23,897 bases of DNA from Lentisphaeria bacterium UBA1724 (lineage in GTDB: Bacteria > Verrucomicrobiota > Lentisphaeria > Oligosphaerales > Oligosphaeraceae), in contig DCIO01000082.1 of the NCBI GenBank assembly GCA_002315885.1, forward strand, positions 1 to 23,897, in the 5' to 3' direction. This document shows positions 23,802 to 23,897 of this stretch, piece by piece; the first letter of the stretch is position 1; every line of letters starts with the position of its first letter. The notes under the pieces were generated by a model, which searched no databases, was not told the origin of the DNA, and saw only the letters and a list, made by a program, of their open reading frames with translations. Both the position numbers and the translations under genes were made by a program.

Positions 23802-23893
23802 GCCTAGGAAGCCTAGGAAGCCTAGGGAGCCTAGGAAGCCTAGGGAGTAGCGACGGCGTCCTTGCCGTCGAAGTAGCCTAGGAAGCCTAGGGA
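23802..23893. repeat. 9-bp tandem array GCCTAGG(A/G)A
   Basis: Five units run from 23802 to 23846 (GCCTAGGAA, GCCTAGGAA, GCCTAGGGA, GCCTAGGAA, GCCTAGGGA) and two more from 23876 to 23893. Between the two groups lies the GACGGC hairpin at 23847-23870. The ACTAGGGA just before 23802 looks like a worn unit. Each unit holds the palindrome CCTAGG. There are no spacers of constant length, so it is not a CRISPR array. Confidence 0.85.
23847..23870. repeat. GACGGC palindromic repeat, copy 2
   Basis: GTAG is followed by CGACGGC (23851-23857), loop GTCCTT, GCCGTCG (23864-23870). It matches the copy at 146-170 in lead-in and stem, with a changed loop. It is inserted between groups of the 9-bp array. 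The window ends shortly after in another GTAG, which may start a further copy outside. Confidence 0.65.
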
Positions 23894-23897
23894 GTAG

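Noticed and set aside
23802..23893. CRISPR array
   Set aside because: The units are 9 bases and directly adjacent, with no spacers and no cas genes.

Overview
The window is 23.9 kb of gene-dense bacterial DNA carrying 19 protein-coding genes that I can support, 17 of them on the minus strand. I see no rRNA, tRNA, transposase, phage gene or CRISPR array. Short dispersed and tandem repeats lie at both ends of the window. A heptosyltransferase-like GT9 enzyme and several proteins with signal peptides point to a Gram-negative cell. The style of the genes (an HTH-EIIA fusion, a DUF4159-like protein, a large A2M-like protein) together with palindromic GACGGCG repeats reminds me of the PVC superphylum (Lentisphaerota/Kiritimatiellota). 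That is an impression from family content. No marker gene here proves it.

Layout from the left. Positions 1-530 hold no gene but contain degenerate tandem repeats, three small hairpins and a 51-bp segment that recurs inside the first gene. A tightly packed six-gene minus-strand operon follows (7596 down to 531): EamA transporter, degenerate purine-nucleoside-phosphorylase-like protein, exported coiled-coil/TPR protein, exported metallophosphoesterase, HTH-EIIA protein, membrane zinc peptidase. A small exported protein of unknown function is divergent at 7718-8347. Its stop codon lies 5 bp from that of coaX, which runs convergently behind a YhcH-family gene. Next come a membrane-anchored protein of unknown function (9644-10462) with a strong terminator and ribosome binding site, a DUF4159-like protein, and a divergent cysteine-rich small protein (11716-12213) with its own strong terminator. 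A GT2 glycosyltransferase follows.

The right half is two further minus-strand blocks. The first is fhs (formate-tetrahydrofolate ligase), a small membrane protein and a YigZ-family protein. The second is a phosphoesterase, a GT9 heptosyltransferase-like enzyme, an MBL-fold hydrolase and a 1610-residue A2M-like protein that lacks the thioester cysteine. The window ends in a 9-bp tandem repeat interrupted by a GACGGC hairpin related to the one at the left end.

Most genes are housekeeping or envelope functions: C1-folate metabolism, CoA synthesis, LPS or surface glycan synthesis and cell-surface proteins. I do not see a clear defence or mobile system. The most unusual items are the 51-bp in-frame duplicate, the repeat families, the PNP-fold protein that seems to have lost its catalytic residues, and two unknown proteins that look highly expressed.
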